Part shown: piece after piece, positions 54,114 to 62,575 of the stretch | Layout: every line of letters starts with the position of its first letter | How positions within the stretch are numbered: the first letter of the stretch is position 1 | Assembly (NCBI RefSeq): GCF_900099975.1 | Contig: NZ_FNEI01000001.1 | Span: 186,001 to 250,000 of the forward strand | From: Arthrobacter cupressi | GTDB lineage: Bacteria; Actinomycetota; Actinomycetes; Actinomycetales; Micrococcaceae | Reading direction: 5' to 3' | Length of the DNA: 64,000 nt | The notes under the pieces: generated by a model | What the model saw: the letters and a program-made list of their open reading frames with translations, nothing else | The model's database searches: none | What the model was told of the DNA's origin: nothing | Translations under genes and position numbers: made by a program

Positions 54114-54785
54114 CTAGTCGGGCATTCTTTCCTTAGCCCACTGGAACAGTTCCCGATTTATTTCGAGAAGCGTATCGATATAATTCCGCGCTGCTTGTTC
54201 ATTCACTTGAATTGAGTTCCCTCGAACATCGGTGGCAAAGGTTCGCGCTTCGTGGACAAGCTCAATCAACCCGGCCGGCGCCCCAATGCGTTTCAAAGCC
54301 ACATGAGGTGCGACATGCCTAAGTTCTTTTCCTGATACGGCGGCTTTTCCTCCCAAGTGATATGCCACAGTACGAATGCCCAATCGTAGATCTGTATATG
54401 TTGAGCGGATCAGTTCAACCAGTGCGCCTGACGAAGCTGCTTGCGAGTTCTGCCTAGCCCACCTTAGGTTGGCCTCAACCTGCTTTCCAATGAAGTCCAG
54501 TAAGGAGGAACTATTCCGGCCTGAGGAGGATTCTTCGTATCCCTTGGGTGCATCGGTTTCTGTTGCGTCGGATTCTTCCTCCAACTCCTGGGTCCTGTCC
54601 TTGAGATCTTCAGAACGAAGAGTCCCTGCACGCTTTGCATTGGCGCCGAATCCAGTAACTTCTGAGACTTCGTCAATGAAGCGGCCGATCTGGTGGCGAA
54701 AGATGATTGCAATAGCCACCAGAACCAAGGGCCAGGCAATCGCGGCTATGGAGCTAAGGGTCGGGGTGAACCAATCTTCAGGCAA
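54114..54785 (-). CDS. membrane-anchored coiled-coil protein, unknown
   Basis: A 223-residue protein with one N-terminal membrane segment (about 10-30, SIAAIAWPLVLVAIAIIF) and a cytoplasmic helical part. Residues about 55-95 are highly charged (KDRTQELEEESDATETD), and the rest (about 95-223) is helical and soluble without known motifs. Codon use is less GC-biased than upstream housekeeping genes. In a defence neighbourhood it could be a membrane-associated sensor or effector, but nothing in the sequence proves this. Confidence 0.65.
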   Translation of the reverse strand: MPEDWFTPTLSSIAAIAWPLVLVAIAIIFRHQIGRFIDEVSEVTGFGANAKRAGTLRSEDLKDRTQELEEESDATETDAPKGYEESSSGRNSSSLLDFIGKQVEANLRWARQNSQAASSGALVELIRSTYTDLRLGIRTVAYHLGGKAAVSGKELRHVAPHVALKRIGAPAGLIELVHEARTFATDVRGNSIQVNEQAARNYIDTLLEINRELFQWAKERMPD

Positions 54786-54865
54786 TGTATCCCCACCCCT
54801 GTTTACTTGCTAGCGGTAGACGCTGTGCGGATAGTTGCGGTTCTCTCGGCGTTGCCGCCTGTAAC

Positions 54866-55378
54866 TCACCCTTGAACAAGGTCGCCCAATTCTGCCCACC
54901 ACGCCAGGCGCGTGTCACGCCCTTCGTAGCTAGACCGTCTGTTGGCGCCTGAGGAGCTCGGTAAGATGAACACCTTGCTCGTCGCTACTTTCCAGGTTTG
55001 GAGGCCCAGCATAGGTTTGCTGAATCCCTGTCCCTTTGCATATGCCGCCCCTGCAGTCTTCCCATTGAAAGCCACGTAGTTGGGCGAGAACTCCGATATC
55101 TTAGCTTCGAATTCACTAATGCCCTTGTTCAAGTCAAGATTTAGATCGTTTGATTGGACCACGTCTTTATTGAGATCCGTCATTCCGATCCCGTAGTCAG
55201 TCAGAAGACCATCTTGCTCCGCGGCAAGTAGGATCGGTGTGAAGCCGGCATTGAACAGCAAGAGCCAGAATTCGTTACCGACTCCCGAATAGTAGTGATG
55301 TCGGATTGCAGATCTGTTTCCTACCGCCGTGCCGACAAACACAACCCTCAGATTCGGTACGATGAGGTCTGGCAGCAT
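54866..55378 (-). CDS. Mug-like uracil-DNA glycosylase superfamily protein
   Basis: A 170-residue protein with the family-2 (Mug) fold signature: LRVVFVGTAVGNRSA, HHYYSGVGNEFWLLLFNAGFTP, GMTDLNK and the loop VFILPSSSGANRR near the C-terminus. Mug enzymes excise U or T from mismatches. The catalytic motif, GINPG in E. coli Mug, is GTAVG here (residues 16-20), so the active-site asparagine is replaced by alanine. It may use another residue or only bind DNA. It lies on the minus strand 80 nt upstream of the membrane protein gene, and the two may be co-transcribed. Confidence 0.75.
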   Translation of the reverse strand: MLPDLIVPNLRVVFVGTAVGNRSAIRHHYYSGVGNEFWLLLFNAGFTPILLAAEQDGLLTDYGIGMTDLNKDVVQSNDLNLDLNKGISEFEAKISEFSPNYVAFNGKTAGAAYAKGQGFSKPMLGLQTWKVATSKVFILPSSSGANRRSSYEGRDTRLAWWAELGDLVQG

Positions 55379-55721
55379 TACTCCTCCAGAAACTCTGGCC
55401 CGGAGCCAGCGTCGTGGCTAGGGCGGAACCGGACGCTGGATGGTCATCCTTGACCAAAGGTTAGTGGGAACCAAGGAGGGTTACTAGGCTTCCAGCTGGT
55501 TCGCTTTCGCAGGGTTCTGGCTGTCGCCCCACGTATCTGGCAACTCAAGCTGACGAAGAGACGATTTTCCGTATTGATGCCCAGAGACGCTATCGACGCC
55601 GGGCTTTAGGAAGACTTCACCGTCGCGTCGACACCTGGGTGTCGGACTCTACGAATGGCTTTCGACTGAACCAATTGACCGGGCATTCGCCAACAGCATC
55701 CCGAACAAATACCCTGGCGCA
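55379..55721. other. 343-bp region before the helicase gene, with possible relic
   Basis: No complete gene. The helicase frame stays open upstream to a TGA at 55575 but without ATG, GTG or TTG; the part from 55644 on reads GLYEWLSTEPIDRAF, similar to GLYELLKTASLERHL at the true N-terminus. It may be a relic of a partial duplication. Confidence 0.4.
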
Positions 55722-58700
55722 ATGGACACATTCGACGGGGGTACGGCCACGGAACAGTTGCCTGAAGGTTTGTACGAGCTGCTGAAGACAGCCTCGCTTG
55801 AGAGGCACCTAAGGACGGCACCGGACCTTCAACCCGGTTTCCTGGAAATCGGGGAGGAAGACGCCCCAGACATCCTCTCGCGGCACGTGGCCGATGTCGT
55901 CCGAGATGCGTTGATAGCAGCAAAACCCGCCGAGCGCGTGGCCCTGGCCAATCGACTGCTCCAAGCGCTGAGCCATGAAGACCGGGTCGCCGACGGCCCG
56001 AGCCAGCTCCTTTCCCTCCATCGTCCCGACGCACTAAAGAGACGCCAACTCCGCCGCCCCACCACGAGGCTGAGCGACTCGGCTCTACTGACCAACAGCA
56101 AGGACGATCCCAATCTCGCCGCAGAGCTCAGAGCTGAGATCGAGTCAGCGAACACAGTGGATCTCCTCTGCGCGTTCGTCCGCTGGACAGGCCTCAGGCT
56201 TCTTCAGCCGGCCCTTGAACAGCTGACCGACCGCGGCGTGAAGCTGCGGGTCATCACCACCACCTACATGGGGGCAACCGAGCGCCGCGCCATCGACGAA
56301 CTCGTCAACCGTTACGGCGCTGAAGTCAAGATCAACTATGAAACCCAGGCCACCCGCCTTCACGCCAAAGCCTGGCTGTTCGGCCGGCACTCGGGATTCG
56401 ACACGGCCTATGTTGGCAGCTCCAACCTGAGCCAGGCTGCTCTGTTGGACGGTCTGGAATGGAACGTCCGCCTGAGCTCCGTCTCCACTCCCGCTCTCTT
56501 GAAGAAATTTGAGGTCACTTTCGACAGCTACTGGGAACAGCGCGCCTTCCAGAGCTATGACCCAGAACGCGACGCAGCCAAGCTCGACGCTGCACTGGAG
56601 CGCAACGGCGGCAAACGCACGGCAGCTCCCGACGCTACAACTGGACTCGAGGTTCAACCGTTTTTGCACCAAGAGGAAATGCTCGAAGATCTTGAGGCGG
56701 AGCGCTCCAAGGGCTTCAACAGGAATCTGCTGGTCGCAGCAACCGGTACCGGGAAAACCATCACTGCGGCTCTGGACTACAAACGCCTGTGCGAGGCCGC
56801 TGGGCGGGATCTCAAGTTGCTCTTCGTCGCGCACCGTCAGGAGATCCTCGCGCAGTCCATGCGCACTTACCGGGATGTCATGCAGAACGGTGCCTTTGGT
56901 GAGCTCTACGTCGGTGCCCACAAGCCGTCCGAGTGGAGGCACATCTTCGCATCGGTGCAGTCTCTCAACGCCCGCGGCGTCCGGGAACTGGACCCGGAAC
57001 TCTTCGACGTCGTGGTCATCGACGAGTTCCACCACGCCATGGCCCCGACGTATCGGTCCCTGATGGATCACCTGAAGCCACAACAACTGCTGGGGCTGAC
57101 CGCGACGCCGGAACGCGGTGACGGCGTCGACGTCGCCCAGCAGTTCTTTGACGGACGTACAGCCAGCGAGCTCCGCCTTTGGGATGCACTGGACGCCGAC
57201 CTTCTGGTGCCCTTCCACTACTTCGGTGTGTCCGACGACGTCGACCTCAGCCAGGTCGAATGGAAGCGCGGCAACTACGACACCGCTCAGCTGGACCGCC
57301 TGTACACGGGCAACGATGCACGTGCCGCGAAGGTTATCCGCGAGCTGCGGGAAAAGGTCACTAGCACCGAGGATATGCGCGCCATCGGCTTCTGCGTGTC
57401 GGTTCAGCACGCGCACTACATGGCTGAGGTTTTCAACCGGGCCGGCATTGCCTCGGTGGCCGTCGACGGCACAACCGATGACGCCGTCCGCGCTCAGGCT
57501 CTCCGACGGCTCCGTGACCGGGAGATCAACTGCATCTTCGCGGTAGATCTCTTCAACGAAGGCCTGGACTTGCCGCAGGTAGACACGATCCTGATGCTGC
57601 GGCCCACCCAGAGCTCCACCGTCTTCCTGCAGCAGCTCGGCCGCGGCCTCCGCCGTGCGGATGACAAGGCAGTGCTGACGGTACTCGACTTCATCGGCCA
57701 GCAGCGGCGCGAATTCCGCTTTGACCTCAGGTACCGTGCGCTGACCGGGTACGGCAGGAAGCAACTGGAAAAGGCCGTGGAGGAGGAATTCCCGTTCCTT
57801 CAGTCGGGATCGCAGATCGTGCTCGACCGGGTTGCGCAGAAGGTCGTCCTGGACAACCTCCAAGCTCAACTGAAATTCACGAAAAAGCAGTTGGTCCAGG
57901 ACATTGCATCGCATGGGGAGACGGATCTCGAAACGTACCTTCGGGCTTCCGGCAATGAGCTGAAGACCATCTACCGCTCCACCAGGGATTCGTGGACCGG
58001 CTATCTGCGCCAGGCGAATCTCATCGACGGATTCTCGCCTCTCGAAGCCGTACTGAAGGATCAGCACTTCACGCTTTCCGATGCCGCGGAGAAGAAGCTA
58101 CTCGGCCGCATGGCTGCGTTGATCCATGTGGATGATCCCGAACGCGCGGACGCCTACGCGATGCTTGTCGCCGCGGACTCTCCCCGCTACGCGGAGCTCG
58201 CTCCGCGCGAGCAGGTGTTCGCGCGCATGCTGTTCTACACGCTGTGGGATGACGCCAGCGGTTTCGCCTCGTACGACGCCGGGCTGGACCACCTTCGCGG
58301 CTACCAGTTTGTGTGCGCCGAGATTCAGCAGTTGGTGAGGCTGGGTGCGTCGTCGTCCAGGCATGCCGCCAAGGGTCTCGGCGCGGGACTTCAGCACATT
58401 CCGTTGCTTTCCCATGCCACATACCGGCGTGAGGAGATCCTTGCGGCACTCGGTTACGGTTCGCTCGAAATGGGCAAGAACGTCCAGCACCGTGAGGGCG
58501 TGGCGTGGTGCCCGGCTACCTCCACGAACGCCTTCTTCGTCACCCTGAACAAGGACGACAAGAAGCACTCGGCCACCACGATGTACCGGGACTACGCCAT
58601 CAGCCCGGACCTGTTCCACTGGGAATCCCAGAACAACACATCACCAGCCAGCTCCGTCGGCAAGCGCTACCTGGACAGGACCAGCCATGGCTCGCAAATT

Positions 58701-58877
58701 GTGCTGTTCACACGGGACACAGCCGACGACGAGACCGGGTTGACGGTCCCATACACCTGCCTCGGCCAGGTCGATTACGTCCAGCACTCGGGCGAGAAAC
58801 CGATCGCAATTACGTGGAAGCTGCACCGGCCGATGCCGGCAGATGTTTACGCAACCGCGGCTGCGGTGTCGCAATGA
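55722..58877 (+). CDS. PLD-nuclease / SF2 helicase / DUF3427 protein
   Basis: A 1051-residue fusion. After a helical start, residues about 140-270 form a phospholipase-D-like nuclease with the motif H214-x-K216 and GSSNLSQAAL (one HKD copy, so dimerisation would be needed). The SF2 helicase follows: Walker A 339-347 (AATGTGKT), motif II DEFH at 434-437, GLTATPERGD and the motif VI region QQLGRGLRRADD. The C-terminal third (about 690-1045) is DUF3427. This layout recurs in bacterial defence neighbourhoods. ATG 55722; no strong ribosome site. The stop overlaps an ATG of a short doubtful frame. Confidence 0.9.
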   Translation: MDTFDGGTATEQLPEGLYELLKTASLERHLRTAPDLQPGFLEIGEEDAPDILSRHVADVVRDALIAAKPAERVALANRLLQALSHEDRVADGPSQLLSLHRPDALKRRQLRRPTTRLSDSALLTNSKDDPNLAAELRAEIESANTVDLLCAFVRWTGLRLLQPALEQLTDRGVKLRVITTTYMGATERRAIDELVNRYGAEVKINYETQATRLHAKAWLFGRHSGFDTAYVGSSNLSQAALLDGLEWNVRLSSVSTPALLKKFEVTFDSYWEQRAFQSYDPERDAAKLDAALERNGGKRTAAPDATTGLEVQPFLHQEEMLEDLEAERSKGFNRNLLVAATGTGKTITAALDYKRLCEAAGRDLKLLFVAHRQEILAQSMRTYRDVMQNGAFGELYVGAHKPSEWRHIFASVQSLNARGVRELDPELFDVVVIDEFHHAMAPTYRSLMDHLKPQQLLGLTATPERGDGVDVAQQFFDGRTASELRLWDALDADLLVPFHYFGVSDDVDLSQVEWKRGNYDTAQLDRLYTGNDARAAKVIRELREKVTSTEDMRAIGFCVSVQHAHYMAEVFNRAGIASVAVDGTTDDAVRAQALRRLRDREINCIFAVDLFNEGLDLPQVDTILMLRPTQSSTVFLQQLGRGLRRADDKAVLTVLDFIGQQRREFRFDLRYRALTGYGRKQLEKAVEEEFPFLQSGSQIVLDRVAQKVVLDNLQAQLKFTKKQLVQDIASHGETDLETYLRASGNELKTIYRSTRDSWTGYLRQANLIDGFSPLEAVLKDQHFTLSDAAEKKLLGRMAALIHVDDPERADAYAMLVAADSPRYAELAPREQVFARMLFYTLWDDASGFASYDAGLDHLRGYQFVCAEIQQLVRLGASSSRHAAKGLGAGLQHIPLLSHATYRREEILAALGYGSLEMGKNVQHREGVAWCPATSTNAFFVTLNKDDKKHSATTMYRDYAISPDLFHWESQNNTSPASSVGKRYLDRTSHGSQIVLFTRDTADDETGLTVPYTCLGQVDYVQHSGEKPIAITWKLHRPMPADVYATAAAVSQ

Positions 58878-59193
58878 CAGCCGTATTCTTTCCATCTTCG
58901 TGGAACGGAGTTGGTCCTAAATCTAGTCGTCAAGAATCCGAAGAAAAGTTCGCTCCATTCCTTGCAAAAATATATGTCATCAGCCAACAGCAGGACGCCT
59001 GGGCCTTTCGACCTTGTTGGCATAGGTGACTGCGGGTTGTATCTCGCCACCGCAAGCGAAGAAGCCGGATTTAGGACTTGGCGTGTAGTCGGCCGCACCG
59101 ATGGAACTAGGATCGAGCTACCGGGCTCTATTTGAGTCGTAGTGGGTACTGTGTTTTCGGAGCTGCAGAGCTGCGACGAGACTAGGAGGGGTC
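58878..59193. other. 316-bp region with two doubtful short frames
   Basis: A 51-residue frame starts in the ATGA overlap at the helicase stop (58874-59029). Another frame (58911-59135) ends in a protein-like stretch (PFDLVGIGDCGLYLATASEE, ending RIELPGSI). Neither has a recognisable domain; they may be remnants of one small gene. The region is AT-richer than average. Confidence 0.35.
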
Positions 59194-59871
59194 TTGAGCC
59201 GAGAACTTGATTCCGTGTATCATCCGCCAGCCGACGAATACATTCGACCTGCAAAGAAGATGCTGCTTCGACCGGAGGGACGGGTTGATAGCCACTATGT
59301 TCGGGGAGCGCGTTTCCATCCGTCGGCCTTTTCGCGGCTTCACCATGGTCAGCGGGTGGAAGTTGAGCTTGTTCCGGAACCTGGAAATCCGCATGACCGA
59401 TGGGCGGTTGCACTATATATCGATTCTGACCGCATAGGTTATATCGCATCCGAAATGGCGGGTCCGTGGCAAGACTTTGTCGTCACTTGTAATAGAAGAG
59501 GTACGGCAGTGTGTGCCCTTGGCGTGATCGATAAGGAACGAGGTAATGTGGCCGCCACCATCTTCCTGCCCTGGGAAAAAGAACTTGGGTCATTAGCCAT
59601 GGAGGAAGGAGTTGTCCTCCAATGCGATCGATTGATCGCGGTCCTAGCTCCCGAAGAACGTCGAGAAATTGTCGCGACGGGCGGATGGAATGGCCTCACA
59701 TCGAAGCACGCAAAGATTCTCCACAGGGCGAAGACCATGGCGCCAGATCTCAACTGGAAATCGAATAGCAAAGGCCATAAGTGGGACAGTATACCTAGTC
59801 AAATCGTCTGGCGAATTGAGTCGTTAAAGGACGGTGAAGAGAATTCTCGGCGACACTCAAAGGGTAAGTAA
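59194..59871 (+). CDS. HIRAN-domain protein
   Basis: A 225-residue protein. Residues about 34-92 form a HIRAN domain (VRGARFHPSAFSRL, GNPHDRWAVAL, DSDRIGYIASEM), a module that binds 3' ends of single-stranded DNA and is usually attached to helicases or nucleases, e.g. HLTF/Rad5. The C-terminal half has no known domain and ends Lys/Ser-rich. The start is TTG 59194 with a strong AGGAGGGG box 6 nt upstream. It is downstream of the DUF3427 helicase on the same strand and converges on the adenine methylase. Confidence 0.78.
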   Translation: MSRELDSVYHPPADEYIRPAKKMLLRPEGRVDSHYVRGARFHPSAFSRLHHGQRVEVELVPEPGNPHDRWAVALYIDSDRIGYIASEMAGPWQDFVVTCNRRGTAVCALGVIDKERGNVAATIFLPWEKELGSLAMEEGVVLQCDRLIAVLAPEERREIVATGGWNGLTSKHAKILHRAKTMAPDLNWKSNSKGHKWDSIPSQIVWRIESLKDGEENSRRHSKGK

Positions 59872-59969
59872 AGCTCATTCTTCTCGCATATGGGCATCCT
59901 GCACGGTCAAATCTTGAAGAATTTCTGCATATTTCTTTGGTTGTTTACCGCCGTAGCCGGGAAAACTCT

Positions 59970-61178
59970 CTAAGCCGGCAGCCTCCTCAGCTGATGGTCT
60001 ACAGGGACTCTCGACGGTGGAAGTGTCGTGATGAGGAGTTCGTCGGCATTACGCTTGCCGGTCTTGCCACTAGCGGTATAGCGCACAGTCACTAAGCGTT
60101 TTGTCAAAGACCAGGAGCGAACACCAAGCGTCTCACGGTCCTCAGCACTAGGAGTCATGCGAGAGTGTGCATAGAGCCAAGGGCTATCGGTCAAGAGCGA
60201 ATTGTTGTCATAGCTAAGCAGCCAACGGAACTGGGCTTTAGTGCGCAAATATTCGGCGAGCTGCATATGGAGCATGTGGTCGACTAGCCGCGCTTTTCCT
60301 GCCCCATCTCGCCCATATCCTCCACTGGGATCGAAGGAGGCACGGTAAAGGTGGGAGGCTTTCTCGAGGTATGGCGGATCGAGGTAGGCGATGACACGAG
60401 ATGGGATCAGTTGAGGGTATTGTTCAGGTACATCGTCAAGCGTTTTTCTCCAATCCTTGCGCCAGACATCGACAAGGCGGCCGGTGTCATACAAGTGGCC
60501 GATGTATCGGAGCCGTTGCTCGATCGAGTCGGGATTCCAGCGGCATCCAATTCCGTAAGGGCTTTCTTGCTTGCGTCCCCCAATTGGACCGGCCTTGCCA
60601 TGCAGGATCCCCGAAAATGTCGTGCGGTTCAGGAACAAACATTGCATTGCCAGACCGAGCCTGATTGTATTGGGCGATGCGCTACGTGCGGGCGTCCATG
60701 AACGCCAGTAGTCCCAGCGTTCAACTCCCGTGGCTCCGCCGGGCTTTACGTATCGGTTCCACTCATCGCGCATTCGGTCGATCAGCGTTTCCGTATCGGC
60801 GGCCGCAACCTGCCAGAATGCGGTCACCAATGGATCAACATCGGCGAGCAGCACTCGATCCACGATCCCCTGTCCGACGAGTCGCAAGGAGGCTGACGCC
60901 CCGCCTGCGAATGGCTCAACAAGTAGGCTGATCTTCGGCACCTCACGCGAGCCTTGGGCAGTATCCAAGACCCGGGCGATCACCGGGGCAAGGGAAGACT
61001 TTGCCCCTGGATAGCGCAATGGCGACTGATATCGGCCAGACGTCAGTGCGTGATTGAGGGTGCCGAGTGGCGAAATGAGTTGTCGGGCGTTGTCGAGGAT
61101 GTGCGTCGGAATCGCGGGAGTGGCGGCAGGATTACCGCGAGTGATTGCGACCGCCGAAGTATCTAGATTCTGGCTCAT
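59970..61178 (-). CDS. D12-class DNA adenine methyltransferase
   Basis: A 402-residue N6-adenine methylase. The SAM-binding segment RYPGAKSSL (about 55) and VEPFAGGASAS (87-97), and the catalytic DPPY at 267-270 define the class (Dam/MboIIA-like). A 45-residue N-terminal extension precedes the core. Its ATG overlaps the stop of the NurA-like gene (ATGA), so it is the third gene of the herA-nurA-dam operon and probably marks host DNA for that system. Target sequence unknown. Confidence 0.9.
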   Translation of the reverse strand: MSQNLDTSAVAITRGNPAATPAIPTHILDNARQLISPLGTLNHALTSGRYQSPLRYPGAKSSLAPVIARVLDTAQGSREVPKISLLVEPFAGGASASLRLVGQGIVDRVLLADVDPLVTAFWQVAAADTETLIDRMRDEWNRYVKPGGATGVERWDYWRSWTPARSASPNTIRLGLAMQCLFLNRTTFSGILHGKAGPIGGRKQESPYGIGCRWNPDSIEQRLRYIGHLYDTGRLVDVWRKDWRKTLDDVPEQYPQLIPSRVIAYLDPPYLEKASHLYRASFDPSGGYGRDGAGKARLVDHMLHMQLAEYLRTKAQFRWLLSYDNNSLLTDSPWLYAHSRMTPSAEDRETLGVRSWSLTKRLVTVRYTASGKTGKRNADELLITTLPPSRVPVDHQLRRLPA

Positions 61179-62575
61179 GGGGTGGGCCGAGCCTGACCCG
61201 GTTCCCCTGCGGGCGAATCGAGGCCGAGGCGTTTGGTGGCCACAAGGCGGAGCACGTCTGTTCCCACACCGATCGGAAACGCAGCCTTCCCGTGGGCGGC
61301 CGCCACCGGGATGATTCCATCGACATACATAGAGGATCCTGTGCGGTCGATCACGTCGAGTATTGCTGACAGGGTCGGGTAGGACGCCGGGTCGGCCTGG
61401 CCACCGCTAGCGTCGTATGGTGCGCCTGTTGGTGGCGGTACGGTTGGGACGACAACGCGGCCATCGGGGGCGCGGTATACGAACTTACGGCCCCAGTAAG
61501 TTTCCTTGCCATAAGCACGTGCGTTGTTCGCGTTAACGACGCGGGCAATGATTTCTTCATCGCATACCAGCAGCTCGCCAGGCTGGAGAATATCGTGACG
61601 GGCAAGTTGGCGAGCGTAGTCCACGAGAGCTCCAGACTTCTCGATCCCACAAATGTACGGCGCCCGACCGGGAGCAGAACTTCCCATATTCTGGAAGTAT
61701 TCCAAGGCCCGGCCGCGAAGCTTGGCTGGAGTGCCGAACACGGCCAGTGGACCATCGACGATAAACAAAGTCGTGGGAAGGGCCTTCTGCCGCGACTGCT
61801 CCCATAACAGAGTTGTCAGACCTACGAGTACGAGCAACTCTACGACAGACATCAGGCGCCCGAGCGCGGACTGGTTCGAGCCCTCCTCGCCCACCTCTTC
61901 GTGGATGCGAAGTACATCCGTTGGAAATAGATCAATACCGCATGCATCGCATATGAGGCCAGCGGGCGGCACCGGCACGTCCTTACTGCAGTTGGGAGTG
62001 GGGCAATTGACCGGAACTGTGGCTGCCGGCGTGCCGGGCACACCATGGAGCATGAAGAGTAAGTCGAGTAACGGCTGGTCGAGGCGGTTTACGTCGATCT
62101 TCTTTTGCCGAAATAGCGCGTTGATCGCCTCGCGCCACGAGGTTGCTATGTCAACGCCAGGGCGCGTATAAGCGCCCGCAACGGGTAGATCGAGGGTTAC
62201 AAGCGCCGTGTTGACGGCGCGCTCTATTTGGTACGGGTCGACGAACTGCTCTGCTCGTTGAGATTCCAGAACGTTGAGGTCTAGGAACGCGGCGGCGGCT
62301 TGGGCGAAGCCATACATCACCGATGGCAGGCCGTCGCGTACCTGCTCGACGACGTAGGAACCGTCAATAGCCAGAGCTGACAGGAGACGCTCCTGCGAGG
62401 ACGAGACCCCAAGGTCACTCCGTTGACGGATTCGCTTGCGGATTGCATCTGGGTCGTGGATCGTCTCCGCAGGAACGTGAAAGGTGCGTTGATCCGCGAT
62501 AGCTTTTACGGCAGCCATTGAGTGGCTCAGTCGCGAGGCCAGTTCGTGAGCCCCGCCGATGGTCTCATATGGCAT
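61175..62575 (-). CDS. NurA-like nuclease with inserted zinc ribbon
   Basis: A 466-residue protein. The first NurA acid motif is LAIDGSYV (D71) and the second FIVDGPLAVFG (D274), followed by CGIEKSGALVDYA with K313, in NurA order. Between them (about 190-213) is a zinc ribbon, C191-x4-C196-x12-C209-x2-C212, not usual in archaeal NurA. It is also longer than typical NurA. Its ATG overlaps the herA stop by one base (TGATG). NurA and HerA form a DNA-end resection machine in archaea; bacterial pairs occur in defence loci. The assignment rests on motif order plus the HerA partner. Confidence 0.75.
   Translation of the reverse strand: MPYETIGGAHELASRLSHSMAAVKAIADQRTFHVPAETIHDPDAIRKRIRQRSDLGVSSSQERLLSALAIDGSYVVEQVRDGLPSVMYGFAQAAAAFLDLNVLESQRAEQFVDPYQIERAVNTALVTLDLPVAGAYTRPGVDIATSWREAINALFRQKKIDVNRLDQPLLDLLFMLHGVPGTPAATVPVNCPTPNCSKDVPVPPAGLICDACGIDLFPTDVLRIHEEVGEEGSNQSALGRLMSVVELLVLVGLTTLLWEQSRQKALPTTLFIVDGPLAVFGTPAKLRGRALEYFQNMGSSAPGRAPYICGIEKSGALVDYARQLARHDILQPGELLVCDEEIIARVVNANNARAYGKETYWGRKFVYRAPDGRVVVPTVPPPTGAPYDASGGQADPASYPTLSAILDVIDRTGSSMYVDGIIPVAAAHGKAAFPIGVGTDVLRLVATKRLGLDSPAGEPGQARPTP

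Noticed and set aside
53967..54215. 82-residue plus-strand frame
   Set aside because: It overlaps the 3' end of the opposite-strand membrane protein and has no recognisable features.
56145..58067. 640-codon minus-strand frame inside the DUF3427 helicase gene
   Set aside because: Antisense to a full set of helicase motifs.
58847..59449. 200-codon minus-strand frame between the helicase and HIRAN genes
   Set aside because: It overlaps the HIRAN gene, which has a strong ribosome site and recognisable domain, and its own translation is nondescript.
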